The position numbers were made by a program, and so were the translations under genes. 64,000 bases of DNA from Geosiphon pyriformis (lineage: Eukaryota; Glomeromycota; Glomeromycetes; Archaeosporales; Geosiphonaceae): contig JAAOMT010000705.1 in NCBI GenBank assembly GCA_016748015.1, positions 37,222 through 101,221 of the forward strand, in the 5' to 3' direction. The notes beneath the pieces were generated by a model, which was not told the origin of the DNA, did no database searches, and worked only from the letters and a program-made list of their open reading frames with translations. Shown one piece after another: positions 11,570-24,179 of this stretch. Each line of letters starts with the position of its first letter. The first letter of the stretch is position 1.

Positions 11570-14500
11570 AATTTAGAGGATTGCCACGTGCAATGTCAGA
11601 GGTATAAACAATTGTGCAAAGCAGACAGACATTGTTCATTGGCATAAAGATATGAACAATATGGTTTCTATTGTCGCTAAAACAAAGTTAAAGGGAAAAA
11701 TTTGCCCTTGAATCACTGATAAGTTTGATGGTGTTTATGTTTTTATTTCTGGACTGAATTCTGGTCACATGGGATCTGGTGTTGCAATCATTTTGGACTC
11801 TTTTTTGGCAAAACATGTGTGTAAAGTTTCAGAGGTGCTGGTCGGCTTCTGTTAGTTAGATTGCTTTTTAAGAACAAACTCTCTGTGTCTATTCTGAGGC
11901 TGTATGCTGGTGCATCTTTAGCAATTTATTTTTCTCAGGCTGGTGAGATTAACTCTCTTATTGCTAAGGCTGTGAATAAGTCCTCCTTTGTTATTCTTGG
12001 TGGTGATTTTAATAAGAATGGTTTTCACAAGTGTGCAAGTTTCAAAAAATGTTTTAATTTGGGTTTGATTAACTCTCTGGAAGGGAGCTCTTTTGTAAAG
12101 TTACCCACTTGGTGCAATTTTTGTCATCACTAAAACGAGTGACTACATGCTCATTTTCTCTAATTTGGTTGGTACAGTGATAGATCATGGTGTGGATGGT
12201 GTTGAAGACTATTTTAATACTGATCACAAAGCTGTGTCTGTTTCTGTGGGACTGGAAGGCCTGCTCAATGTCAAGCTAAACTCACTGCACAAGCAAGCAA
12301 ATAGAGATTGTTGGAAGTATGATATCAAAAATGCCAATGAGGTTAAGTGGTCTGAGTTTAGGGATGCTACAGCTGCTAATGCTGTTATGTTCTTGGATGA
12401 GTTTGTTACAGCTAAGCAGTTTTCTGATCTAGATGCAATGTGGAATGTTGTTCATAAGATTATAGTTCTTTCGGCTGGTGGAATGTTTAAGAAAAAGTGG
12501 TCTAAGAGTTTTAATTGTGTTTTTAATAAGGTATCTTCCCAGTTTCATAAACTGGAGCTACTAGTGTCTAAACTGGTAAAGACTTTTCAGTTGGTTTCTG
12601 GCAGGAATTTTTTCTCATTGTTGAATACTTGGGACAGACTTGATTCTGTGAGTGCTTCACTAATGAAATCTCTGTTTTTTTTTGGCACTGGTTTTGATAC
12701 AATCTATTCTGGGCTGGCTAAGGCAAGGAAGTCTTACTGCTCTTCTAAGTTGTTGAAATCTAAGTGTGCTGAAGAATTTACTGTAAGGCAGGCTATTGAG
12801 AGGAGAATGTAGAGTTTTGAGGTGGATAAGGATCACACCATTAGAAGTGTTTTGGAGCGTTCTTTTTGTAAAGTGGTGTTGGATCATTTGGTGGATGGTA
12901 GGGAGTTGGTCTTGGAGCCTGAGTTAGTTAAATCTAAGGTGAATAAAATCATAGAGGGTTGAACTAGGAAATATGTGGTGGCTTCTGATATCTCTGGTGA
13001 TTGGGCAAGGCAATTTCGGCCTTTAGATTATGTCTTCGATGGTGCCTTCTCTGATGTAATGCATTCAATCAGTTTTGATAAGATGTTTGGTGTTATTTCA
13101 AATTTGCCTGATGGGAAAGCAGCTGGTCTTTCTGGTATCACTAATGAACTTTGGAAACATTGTGACAAGTCGGTCTTAGATATGCTTTTGGTGTTCTTAA
13201 ATTTTTGTTTGGGTTGTGAGTTAGTGCCTGGACCTTGGAGAGAAGCCTGGATCTCAATAATTCCTAAACTTTACGAGTGGGAAGAGGTTCTTACAAATAC
13301 CTGCCCCATTGCTTTGATTGAGACAGCTCACAAGGTCTTTTCCAAGATTTTTTCAGACTGGATCTCTCTGGCTTGTAGCATTTTTGATGTCTTCTGTGGG
13401 AACAATTTCTCTGTTCTGAAAGGTATATCTACTCAATTGCCTATCTTTGCTATTGGTTTGATGATCGAAGATGCTTTAGAAAAGAACTGAGAGTTGTGGC
13501 TGGTTTTACAGGATATGTGCAAAGCTTATGATTCTGTTGGTTGAGAGCATCTCAAGAAAAATTTGATCAAGATCAAGATGTGTGACAAATTTATCAGATT
13601 TTTTGGTAGCATTCATAATGGTCGCACTAACAGAGTAATAATAGATTTTGGTTTGACTGATGGATATCATGTTTATGATGAATTGGATCAGGGGAAGATT
13701 TTTTTGCCACTTCTCTGGTGCATATTTTATGACTTGCTTTTATGTGAGGTTAAGAAACAAGAGAGCATTTGTGATTACAGGTTGATTTCTCATTTTGTTT
13801 CTAAGACTGGCTGGGTGGAATCTCAAGCTGGACTGATGTCATTTCTGGCCACTGGTGCTTTTGTTAATGATACCATCTGGGTCAGCAGCAGCCAGGTTGC
13901 TATACAACACATTTTCAATGTTGCTAGTGATTTCTTTCATTTAAATGACATTTCAATAAATAATGACAAGACTGTAGCCATTCTTATCAACTGTTAGGTC
14001 ATTACTCCTTATCTAATTATCAGTGGTCTGCCAATTTCCATTGCTAAAAGAGGTGAACCTCATCATTATCTGGGAATTTTTTTGTTTTCTGAAAGTCTTT
14101 CAAAGCCTAGCTTGGTTAAGGCACATTTGGATGTTGGTTTTTTGTCAATCACGTTCTAAGAAAAGTTATTTCAGATAAACAGTTTGCTTATTTGGTGTCT
14201 TCAATTCTCTTTCCAATCGTCAGCTACAGAACTCAGTTCAGTTTTATTCTTCTCAGTGTATGTAATAAATGAGACACTTTGATTTGCAAGGGCCTGAAAT
14301 TCAAATCTGGGCTGCCTCTGGACTTTTCCAATGATGTGCTTCATTATTCTTTCTTGTACAATTTAAAAACATTTGAGCAGATTTAGGCTGAAAGCAAGTC
14401 AGCTTTTGTCATTGCTTTTGCGAATTTGGTTGGTGTTTTGGGTCGCTTGTTTTCTTATAGGTCTTACAATCTCCAAATTCTCAGCTGGCATTCTCATCAC

Positions 14501-16242
14501 CCTTTGTTGTTTCCTGTTCATGTTAGAGTCAATCCTTCAAACAACTTTTTGGCAGGTGTGATTTGTATTTTTTCTGGGTGTAATTTATCTTTGAATGGCT
14601 CTTTGGCTGGTGCTTTTCATCTTCAGAGTGGTACTCCTATGTTTCTAGTTCTCAGTGAGACAATTTTCTTCAAATGTGTCTCTTTCCTTAGGTGTTATAG
14701 TATTGCTTTTATAGAACAGCTTTGTGACCGTAATAGTGTTGTTTTTGATTGAAAGACTTTCAAGCATTGGAAAAGACTGGATTTTTGTGGCCTATTTCCC
14801 TTCTGGTTTGATTTCTCTGTTTGTTTTCTTAGTGGTGTTGCTTTTCCTTCTGGTTGTTTTTCTTATGAAAGTGTTTATGGCTCTTTTGACATCCGTTAGT
14901 CTCTTGGTTTTGGTGTTATTTGTAATGATCTGTTGAATGTTGGTGCCGCCTGCCTCTCTGTATACACAGATGAATCTCTGAGTGATTTGGGTACTGTTGA
15001 CATATTGGCTGGTGCTGTGGTTTTCTTTGAGGACATTGATTCAAGTCTGGATGTGAGAGTTTCTGGTTTGGTTTCTTCTACTTTGGCAGAGTTACAGGCC
15101 ATTGCTTTAGCTCTTAAGTGTGTTTTTTTTTTCATTCAGTTGACTTGTTCTCGGACAGCCAAGTGGCTTTAGATGCTTGCAGGTCGGAGTCTTTATCGGT
15201 TGGCCCTGATTTCAGGAATTGTTGTTGGATTGAGTATCATCATATCGCCAATGTCATTTGTTGCAAAAATTTGGATGTTAATTGGATTAAAATTAAGGGC
15301 CATTCGGGCATTTCAGGCAATGAGCGGGCTGATGCGCTTGTAAAAAATGCTGTCCTTTCTGCCTGGCACCTGCTCCACTTGGTCAGTGAGAGGTTTTTGA
15401 AAGCTGGTGTTGATACGGTTTCTAGTAATTCGAGGCATTTTGTTCATGACGTATTTAGGTCAATCCATCACATGTATTGGGAGATTGGTTCTGGTTCCCA
15501 GGTGGTTTCAGGTTGTTTGTGTGCTAATATTGACTGGTTGAGGTCTTCTCTGGTGTGGCACCTGAATTCTCACATGGCAACTGGTTTTACTAATATTTGG
15601 ACAGCTGGCTTTCGTACATATTTCATGAAAGCCCTTTATTATCGCCTTCCTGTTTCTGTGCAAAAGCATCTGTATGATAGGGAGTATTTCAGTGTAGTTT
15701 GTTTGTTCTGTGGTGAGGTTGAAGTCTCAGATCATGTCTTTTCTTGCTCTTCTGACACTGATAATTGTGCCGGTTTGTTGGACACTTATGCAACTGCCTG
15801 GGAAGTGTGTTTTGGTTTGTTTTGCTCTTTTTTGTGCGTATTACAGTTGTTGTTGACTTGCATTTCAGATGTAACTGTTAGTACAGTCCTGTGTAAGGGC
15901 TTTGTTTTTGACAAATAGTATCACGAATCTGTTTCTGTTTACAAAGATCCTAAGGTGGCAGTAGTTAATGTTGTGAATTTTGTACATAAGTTTTGTCTTG
16001 TATTTCGTGATAGTATTTGGCTGGTTCATGCGAAACACTGGGCCATTATGGAGAAAAATAAGCTGATTCCATGTGATGGTTTCATTTTTGTTACTGTCTC
16101 TGGTTTTTTTATGTGGCTTTTGGCTGGGGTGATTAGGTTGTTGGGTGTTGCTGATGCACTTGGCATCAATTTTGGGTATTGTAAGCATTATTTGTTTTAT
16201 GCAGGTGTTGGTGACATGGCTTCTGTTCATATAAGTGCATAG
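11570..16242 (+). pseudogene. L1 ORF2: endonuclease, reverse transcriptase and RNase H, disrupted
   Basis: The endonuclease begins at about 11580 with the A-T-C-N-V-R-G strand. It keeps V-I-L-G-G-D-F-N (about 11990-12012) and N-T-D-H-K-A-V (about 12217-12237), so its catalytic region looks intact apart from frame breaks. RT starts at about 12975 with D-G-K-A-A-G-L-S-G-I-T-N-E-L-W. The catalytic box at 13860-13871 reads F-V-N-D where F-V-D-D is expected. RNase H (about 14936-15345) has VYTDES, AELQAIALAL, FSDSQVALDA and KGHSGISGNERADAL, so all four acidic positions are present. A C-terminal C-x2-C...H...C motif lies at 15700-15755. In-frame stops (12810-12812, 12961, 13488, 13543, 13995-13997) are mostly TGA or TAG, several at expected Trp, and frameshifts lie near 11850, 12140 and 14140. 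The last codon is at 16240-16242. Confidence 0.85.
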
Positions 16243-16376
16243 TGTTGTTCTGACTAGTCTAAGTGTCTGGTCATGTATAACAAAGGCATGATTCACATTT
16301 AATTTAGATTATTTGTATGATATATAGCACTAAGTGGCATTTAAACTTCACTCGTTAAACTTTAATAATAATAAAA

Positions 16377-16388
16377 AAAACAAAATAC
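16377..16388. repeat. Target-site duplication of L1, right copy
   Basis: AAAACAAAATAC, identical to 9579-9590. Gypsy A integrase sequence resumes directly after it, which confirms that this is the far side of the insertion. Confidence 0.8.
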
Positions 16389-16800
16389 AATAAAACATAC
16401 ATTATTTAATTTAATTTATAAGAGAACGGCAATATTATTAATTAATTTTATAGTAAAAATTTATTTAATACAATTAATTACAGAAGAAAATTTTCAAAAA
16501 ACACTTTAATAAAAAGCATATATTTTTCTTAGCACTTTAGAAAAAAACCAATAAATTACAACTATCTATATTAAATATTTCTAAGCTCAACAAAAAAATA
16601 ACATAATAATAAACTGCCACTTATTATTAATAAATTTTAAATTAGAAACAAAGTTTTTTTATATAAAATTAAGATTAAAAAACAATAGAGTAAAAAATTT
16701 GATTATAAATAAAATAGATTATTCTATATTTACAAAGCTATAAGCAATAAATTATACAAATTAAGACTTAATAATAAAGTTCTAATAAAAGTTGTACATA
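16389..16800 (+). pseudogene. Gypsy A integrase, C-terminal part (GPY/F region)
   Basis: Plus-strand translation continues the integrase cut at 9590. It reads F-N-L-Y-K-R-T-A (like FAYRTA), ITEENFQKTLIK, then KLPLIINKFKI and NKVFLYK with single changes or stops, and finally NRLFYIYKAISNKLYKLRLNN (16711-16773). The last block matches the W-x-G-P-[FY]-x-[IV] GPY/F module that ends many gypsy integrases, with Trp and Gly-Pro lost. The join is strong evidence that A was one gene before L1 landed. Confidence 0.65.
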
Positions 16801-16849
16801 GAAATTAATTGAAACACTATTACTTTAAAAACAATCTCAAATTATTAAT

Positions 16850-17930
16850 TTTACAAATTAATATATATTTTCCTGTAATTAATTCCAAAAATATTTTTTA
16901 AAACTTAAAACCAATAATTATAATAAAACAACAACCAAATTTGAATATTAAACAAAAATAAGGAATAATTGCTAAAAAATATTAAAATAAAAAATATATA
17001 AAAACTTTTATACCAAAAATAAAATTTTTATTTTTTTCCGTAAAATTTTATTATTATTAATTTTTTTTTAAATATTTTATAATAATTATTTTTTGAAAAA
17101 TTTAACAATATTCTAAAAATTAATATTAACTTTAAAAACATTTCTTAATTTATTTATAATATTCAATAAAAGTCAAATTAATTACATTTAGAAAAAAACT
17201 ATAACTTTTAATAGTAAATAATTTTTTTAAATTATTAGTTTTATAAAAAAAACACAAGAAATTATTTTAAAATATATTTACTAAAACTCTTGAAGCAAGC
17301 TTTGAAAGAAGACTAATTTTTTATCCCTATAGACATTTTTTCGAATGTTACAATACAACAAAAATTTCAATTGTGTCTTAATAAAAATAATAAATATACT
17401 TCTATTTATTAATACTTTTAAATTAAGAAAACACTTTACCAAACAAAAACTGGAACTCAAAACAACAAATTTTACTTTTAAAGCAGTATAAAAACAAATA
17501 CACAATAAATTCAAAACAACAATAGAACCAACAAATACTTATTACAAACTTAGAGCAGCTTATAGATTTTATAACTTATTCAATATTTGTAAAAGCATTT
17601 TACAAAATCTAATACTTTAACCAATAATAATACAATATATTAACAAGTTTACAAAACAAAAATTTTAACAATTTTTAGACCAAATTACTTTAATAATTCT
17701 GGTTTACTATCTAAACATTATAAATAATACTTGAATTTTAATAAAACTCAATCTTAAGAAGAAAAGTATGTTATTAATAGAATTTTAGTAATTAAATTAA
17801 CATAAAATTATTCTTATAATTTTTATTATTAGTTAAAATATATTATTATTATTTTAATTAGCACTTATTAATTAATCAAATTATTAAATATTACTATTTA
17901 ATCATTATTTTTTTATTATATTTATTAATT
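16850..17930. other. AT-rich stretch, no gene recognised
   Basis: This lies between the end of the gypsy A integrase and the 3' end of LINE L3. It should hold the 3' tail and LTR of A. A minus-strand open frame at 17281-17514 and its plus-strand counterpart look like short remnants, but I could not match either to a known domain. Confidence 0.45.
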
Positions 17931-20900
17931 AGTAAAGCCTAACTGCTATCTAGTATATAGAATCAGACTAAATAGCTCAAATTAAATATGATTTATGTAT
18001 TTACTTTATGTGATTAGTCATTTAGGCCAAACAAAACAACACTACATACTTATACTAATACTTATGTCACAATCTAAACCAGAAAAAAAAAGGCACAGTC
18101 TATGATAGCCAAAACTAACAGCAAAAGATTTAATAATAATAAGCATCTTGATTATCCTATCTGATAGCATTAATGCTAAACTACATAACAAGCTTGACAC
18201 TATACTGCTGTTTTCAACCAAACCAGTCTTTTTTATATCAACCCTAAACTTAGATCTCACCAGCCAGACTCTAGAACAATATAACTTCACCAAATACTTT
18301 ATAAAATCAACAACAGCAGAGATGGTTTTCTTTCTATTATCAAAAATTCTGATAGCTTTTACACACTAATTCTTTAGCACAAATCTTTTGCACATAACTA
18401 CATAAGTTTTAGTATTTGACAAACAACAAGAAAACATCTGTAAAACAGTCAAAGATAACAAACTATAAACACCTACCAAAGCAACTCATTATATAAAAAT
18501 CTCAGCCAAAATTTTTTCCCAAATACTGATATCCTAAACACATGTAAAAACGTAATCTGACAACTCTATTTTGCTATACAGCAAACACAATACACTAGAA
18601 TATTCTTTATTATATAATTTTTTCTTAACAACTACTAATAATTATCTGTATACAGCTTTTATTAAGTATATGTAAAGACTAAATAACTTCTAACTAATAA
18701 AACCAGTAAGCATGTATAAGTCAGAGTGCCAGACTTTTGCAATAACATCTCAATTAATATTCTTAATTAATGTATTAGGAACCATATCATGGCCCAGATT
18801 AGTTTCTCAATAAGTACAACAAACAGATCTAAAAATGTTCCTGACAAAATAGCAAGCATTATTAAATACAATAGTGTTCTTAGCAACCAAAAAACATTCA
18901 CACACCCCTATTGGCAAGGAAAAAAGAGAGCCAGCAATTATACTTGTAACAGTATTGGCTTTTATATTACCACAAATCTCAGAATGGTCTTTAATCTTGA
19001 TCCAATTTACTGTAAAATTCTTATTCCTAATTAAATTAACAATATGTCTTCTCTTAATTCAACATTAATTATGAAAATTTGGCTTAATAAATAACATTTT
19101 AAACACATATGTATTAATAATAGCTTGGTTTTTGAGATACAAAACCAAAGAGCAGGAAAATGAAACACACTTCAAAAACAAAACAACAACTTACAACTCA
19201 GCCAAAGTAAAAGACACAAAACCATGAACACCAATATTAATACTTATATCCAAAGCTAAAAAATATGTAGCAGCACCACTATTAACACCAGCAGAACCAG
19301 TATTTTTCAATGACTCATTTGTGTATATCTCAAAAAAACTAAACCAAATTTTATGTAATCTATTTTGTACTTTAGCAAACCCTTCAGAATTCAATATGTC
19401 CAAGCTAACTGGCCAAATAAACACAGGTAAATCAAGTAATAAAGAATCCTTACTATGCAAAAATTTTAACATAACCTCAAACCAATAAAAAATAAAGCCT
19501 CTAAAATTCAATCTTTTCTACCAATGAAATGTCTTCCAATCTATCACACAGCCTTTCTTATCAAAAAATCTATTACCAAAAGTAATCTTAAAACATTTTA
19601 AAAAATAAACAAAACTAAGATACAAAACCTTTTTAAGAATAGACAACATAAGAAAAACACCAAGACTATGAAAAGCATTGGGCAAATTGTTTGTCAAAAA
19701 TAGCTCATTACTTAAAAAATCTTAACTATACCAGCCAGAAAATTGTTCACAAAACTAACAAACAATTTAATAGGGAATTGCAATACACACTTAATAAGAC
19801 AAAATTAAACTGAGTTCTATAACTAACAATAAGCTACAAAACAACCAACACTAAATAAGAAAACTGCTTATCTATAATAATCTTTCTAAGCACCACATTA
19901 ATAAAGAAATAGACATCAAAATGAGTTTTAATCATACTTAACTTGAACAATCTTTTAGTCAATAAAAAAATTCCCAGATATTTGTGTATTTTATTCTTTT
20001 TGGCAATCAAAATTGGTTGACCATTGATATTCAAAGAAGCAATCTTAATATTCTAATTAATAAGAATGGCCACAGTTTTTTTAGTATTAATTAAAATATT
20101 ATTGATCAAAAAAAATTCATTAGCAATATTCAAAGCATATTATACAGAAGCTTGACAATTTCCAATCCAAATTGTATTATCCACAAATATGCCAGCTGTA
20201 AAAAAAAAAAAAAAACTACTACTATTTTTAATCCTGCCAATTTTTACCACAAACTTAGTATTAATCTAATATTCACATAAATGCTTATGTTTTTTAACTT
20301 CATATAAGAGCAGATTGTAAAAAATTTTCTAAAAAAAAAGGGAAAAAATCTTACCTTAATCTAAATTATTATGCACTTTATAGTCCTCTAAGAGACTGAA
20401 ATTTGTTATTATCCTATTAATCCTATCACCATATATGCTGTTAAAAAATTTGATAAACTTATCATACATTTTGATCTGTTTTAAACTAGCTTTCAAATAA
20501 TACCAGCCAACCTAGTTATATGTCTTATACATATTTTGCAAGACCAACCAAAGTTCCCAATTTTTCTTTAATACATCCTTAACCACCAAACCAATTGCAA
20601 ATACAGGAGAATAAATAAACATATCCTTCAAAATAGAAAAGTTATTATCACAAAAAACACTACACTTGCTGTATACAGACAAAATTCTATTAAAAAGAAT
20701 CTTAAAGAAAATCTTCTTGGCAGTTTTGATTAATGCAATAGGTTAAGTGTTTATAAAAACTCTATTTCAGTTATAAAGTTTAAGGATTATTAAGACCCAA
20801 GTTCTTTTTTACAAAACAAAAACACTACCAATTGTTAAATATATATTCAACAACTCTAAAAAGCATCTTATTACTTTTTTTTTACTATGTTTCTATAGTT

Positions 20901-22594
20901 CATTAGAAATGCTAGACAAGCTTGTAACTTTGCCATTAGGCAGACTATTAACAACTAAGAGCAACTCACTTATACTAATTGCACATATTACACCAGAAAA
21001 TATATTATTTTTTATGTAATCTAATAGTATATATTAGCAAGTTCAAAGATCAGACACTGTCAAAGACACATTCTGCTTTCTTGCCCAATTTTTCATAATT
21101 TTATCAATATTGAACTTTATTTCTCCCAGTTTTAAAACCAATTTATTATTTACCACCAAGTAATACAGAACTACTTTGTGAAAAGACTAATCTAAAACAC
21201 TCCTAATTATACTACTTTTATCAGAACAAAACTTATCTATTTGTCTTTCAATTGTCTTCCTAATAGATACTTTTTTGGCCAATTTTAACTTATACATCTT
21301 GGACATTCTATATTTTTTCTTAACTAATGATAAATGTTTGAAAATATTTCTCAATTTCCCATTATTCTAAACTATGTTTGTTATTATAAGAGCTCTATCA
21401 GCATCTAAAGTTGACCACTTCCTTATAAGACAATTGAAACTAAGAATGTTATCTGAGTTAAACTTCTTAACAATTTTGGAAACCAATAACTCCAACCCAA
21501 AAAATTTTGAAGACTGTCTGTTCCTTAAGCACTAAAATTTACTGAATCAATATTTAGAAAATATCTTATCAGTAGACTTTACTATCATTTTTTCTAGCAA
21601 CATTCACATAGTATTCAAATTATTATGAGTCTTAGCATCAAAAATTTATTCACTACCACCAAGATTTTAGCAAAAAAACAATTTTTAAATCACATCTACT
21701 TGATACTATTTGTATCTTTGATCTTGAATTTCTAACAATTTTTGTTAAGCTGTTTGTACAAGCTGTTTAGGCATTTGTCTAAAAGACTACCCAAACCAAT
21801 TGACACCATAATAGTATTGTAATTAGTATCAAAAAAATCAGAAACAGAATTAATTTTATAACTGGCAACTGCTAATAATAACTTTTTTGACACCTCTTAA
21901 ATTGCTCTAAATAAAAGCTTTGTCCAAAGAATACTTACTAAACAAATTGACCAGGTTTAGACCCAAACAAAATTTAAAACTCGTATTCTTTTCAGATTTA
22001 TTTTCATTGAAATTCTTACCTAAGACCACAAAAGTGCTGAAGTTAACAGCTTTAGCAATAAGAAAATTGATTTTATAAGTCTGACCAAACCTAGTCTCAG
22101 AAGAAACATCAACATATAAATCCAAAACCATAACTGGAAGCTTGCTTTTGAACATAAGTTGCACCAAAATAATCCAACCAGAAATCTCCTCTACTTTAAA
22201 CACATAATAAGCCAAAAAATTGTTTATAATAATAACCACCTCAGCACTAAGAAAGCTTTTTTCCAAACCAAACATGAAAATTTGTATCTCCTCAAACTTA
22301 TTTGTAATTTATGGTTTAATATTAGATCTCAACTTTGTCTCTGTAATAAAAAAAACCACATTACCTTAACTCATATGCCAATGAACAACATTTTCTTGCT
22401 TTGCAAAGATATTAACACCCTTAATATTACATATAGCAAACTTCTAAGCCAAGTTTGTCATTGAGATAAAAAAAAAGCTAAAAAATCTGAACCAGAGCAC
22501 AACCAATCTAACTTTCTCAAAACCAAGTTAACAAACACCTCCAAAACAACTATTTTTGATTCCAAACTACTTGAACCAAACTCAAAAAACATGC
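17930..22594 (-). mobile_element. LINE copy L3, 5' incomplete and heavily decayed
   Basis: Same family as L1 and L2, read on the minus strand. The 3' end near 17930-18010 aligns with the L1 and L2 tails. From high to low coordinate there is the end of ORF1 (22480-22594, matching the L1 coiled coil), endonuclease (21907-22275, with V-V-L-G-K-N-F-N-E in place of LGGDFNE), RT (about 19.8-21.2 kb, catalytic box F-V-D-N at 20176-20187), RNase H (about 19.19-19.4 kb) and the C-terminal region (about 18.0-18.4 kb). Stops are far denser than in L1. The element ends abruptly at 22594, where an LTR begins. The remaining ORF1 was not found on the far side of the LTR element, so L3 may be a 5'-truncated insertion or may have been cut by a later rearrangement. 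Confidence 0.8.
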
Positions 22595-23575
22595 TGTTAC
22601 AGGTAATTATTTGGGGTTTGAAAACAAATAACAAATCTGTAACTTGGTGCTCAATAGTTGAATTATGTTTAGTAATTTGAAGGTTTTGGTTGTCTAAAAA
22701 TTTTAGTAATTTGAAGGTTTTGGTTGAGTTCTTTGTATAATGGACAAAGATTCAATAATAATATTCTTTGATAATGTTTTTAGTTTCTTTTCAACCCTCA
22801 AATTGGTATGTTTTATTGTTTATTACTTCCCAGAATTGCAATTTTATTAATTTTTTTTTTGGCTTAATGACCAGTAATCTCCTAGTAAGCTATTTTCAAT
22901 CTTGAATGTTCATCCTTATTCCTAGGTCTTTTACTAGTGCTATATTCTAATGTTAATATCCCATGTGTTAATCTTTTAATCAATTAATAAATCTACAATA
23001 AAACAAAAAGAAAAAAAAAATTAAAGAAATAAAGAAAATAAAAAAAATAATAAACAGAAAAATAAAGAGATAAATCAAGGCAAAAAAAGTTAATATTCTG
23101 TCAATAGCCATGATCAAGAGCTATTGGTCCAAGGTAGTTAAGTATTAGATTTTATTAACATGTAATGTTAATAGTGGTGAAAGTAATTAATATTCTTAAT
23201 TAAGTAATAATAACATGAATTTGATAATAATAGATAATTTTATTAATACAAAAATGATTTCACTTTAAGTTATAGAAAACTATCTTTTGAAAAAAAGATA
23301 TTGTTCTAATTTAATATAACTTCTATTGAATTTTTCTGGAATTGTTTTTTCTGTTTTTAATACTTTTGCTATATATATATAATTTATGTTATATAAAATT
23401 CTTTGAATTTTTCAATTCTTTAGCCAGAAATCCTGGAATTTTTCATATGAAATTCTGTAATTCTGGAATTCTACAATTTCTTTAAGAAGAATTTTGGAAT
23501 TTTCTATTTTACTACATCTATTCTAATTGGCTAATTTATGTACTAATATTTAATTCCTATATTCTATGAGTAATA
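22595..23575 (-). repeat. 3' LTR of the non-autonomous element
   Basis: Begins TGTTACAGG and ends GTAATA (TAACA in the partner), the expected inverted TG..CA-type termini read on either strand. Shared blocks with 25421-26468 include the opening 90 bases, the A-rich middle with repeated AAATAA runs, ATATATATAATTTATGTTATA, and short GGAATTCTGGAATT-like repeats near the end. A polypurine-like AAAAAAGAGAA (minus strand) adjoins it at about 23576-23590. Confidence 0.8.
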
Positions 23576-23860
23576 TTATTCTCTTTTTTAATATTGAGCT
23601 TTTGTGAAATCTTTTAAATTTTTTTTTTGTATCAATGTTGTTGCTGTAATTTCTATTGCTATTTTTAAATTTAATTTTATATGTAACTAGAATTTTTAAA
23701 TATAATAATCTGTCCAAAATATCTAAGTTCAAATCTTGTATCTGTATTATATACATGTTCAAACATAATGTTTTTATTATTATCATTGAATTTAGTTAAT
23801 TTCTGCTCTATTGTAAGATCTAGAAGTGTAATATATTGTTTGGTGTTTGAAATGGAGTTT
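23560..23860 (-). pseudogene. Truncated dUTPase-like segment of gypsy pol
   Basis: Minus-strand translation gives IEQKLTKFNDNNKNIM, a YNTDTRFELRYFG block, then (after a frame change) NLKIAIEITATTLIQ and KSSILKKRI. The same run occurs in gypsy B at 39.9-40.15 kb (IEQKLKYFNNNNKNIM, NTNIRVNFRYL, DLKIVLKI). In dUTPases the last block corresponds to the helix-preceding strand and the RSGLAxKG motif. Here the domain is cut by the polypurine tract and LTR at about 23590, so the catalytic Asp-Gly-Asp half is missing. Confidence 0.6.
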
Positions 23861-24020
23861 GAATTATTGTTGGCAGAGTTTAAATTATCATTGTCATTTA
23901 GTAGAATTTGAATCATTGTCATCATTAGCAAAGTTTGAATTATTGTTGTTATTAGTGAAGTTTGAATTATTGGTATTATTAATGGAATTTGAATTGTTGC
24001 TGTTATTAATAGAGTTTGAA
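23859..24020 (-). repeat. 27-bp tandem repeat, Asn/Ser/Asp-rich linker
   Basis: About six units of 27 bp, each starting TTTGAAT on the plus strand. In the minus frame they encode runs such as NSNSINNTNN and NDDDSNS just upstream of the dUTPase-like segment. A long open frame on the plus strand here is the antisense of this repeat and is not a gene. Confidence 0.7.
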
Positions 24021-24179
24021 TTGGAATTAAGTTCCAATTCCGATTTCTATTTGTTCTCACTGATTGGCTCTTTTTCGAATATATAACACATAAGAGTGAA
24101 TTGTGACTACATTCCAATATTTTAACTTAAGGCCATCAGATAAGTTTTATTAATTAATTTGTACTGTGGAAATTAGGTT

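Larger units (their letters stand above)
9591..16376 (+). mobile_element. Full-length LINE (non-LTR retrotransposon) copy L1
   Basis: A 6.79-kb element comprises a 5' leader (9591-9733, less AT-rich and still holding CpG), ORF1 (9734-11562), ORF2 (about 11570-16242), a 3' UTR and an (ATA)n/A tail ending near 16376. It is flanked by a 12-bp direct repeat. ORF2 order is APE-type endonuclease, RT, RNase H and a C-terminal Cys/His motif, as in the I/R1-like LINE clades with RNase H. L2 (27494-34257, 6.76 kb) is a second full-length copy of the same family. L1 is the best preserved of the four copies here, yet both ORFs are broken and the RT box is F-V-N-D. It interrupts the integrase of gypsy A. 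Confidence 0.9.
3300..16850 (+). mobile_element. Decayed Ty3/gypsy LTR retrotransposon A, split by LINE L1
   Basis: Conceptual translation through many stops and frameshifts gives the usual Ty3/gypsy order on the plus strand: gag with a CCHC knuckle (4581-4622), aspartic protease (about 5.17 kb), a dUTPase-like domain (about 6.6-6.9 kb), RT (about 7.5-8.26 kb), RNase H (about 8.3-8.57 kb) and integrase (from about 8.93 kb). The integrase stops at 9590, where LINE L1 begins, and its C-terminal part resumes at 16389. The element is therefore older than L1. Outer ends are approximate, since neither LTR was identified. It cannot be functional: no domain is open, the RT active site reads YINN, and the zinc-knuckle cysteines are changed to Tyr. 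Confidence 0.8.

Noticed and set aside
12660-12887. Minus-strand open frames within L1, including 10395-10616, 11307-11549 and 14896-15135
   Set aside because: They are antisense to ORF1 and ORF2 domains identified on the plus strand.
13488-13545. Alternative genetic code (TGA as Trp) in the L1 RT
   Set aside because: TGA does fall at expected Trp sites, but TAG and TAA stops and frameshifts also occur, and the housekeeping genes use TGG for Trp. C-to-T decay explains it.
23847-24086. Plus-strand Leu/Glu-rich open frame
   Set aside because: Antisense of the 27-bp repeat encoding the Asn-rich linker of the minus-strand element.
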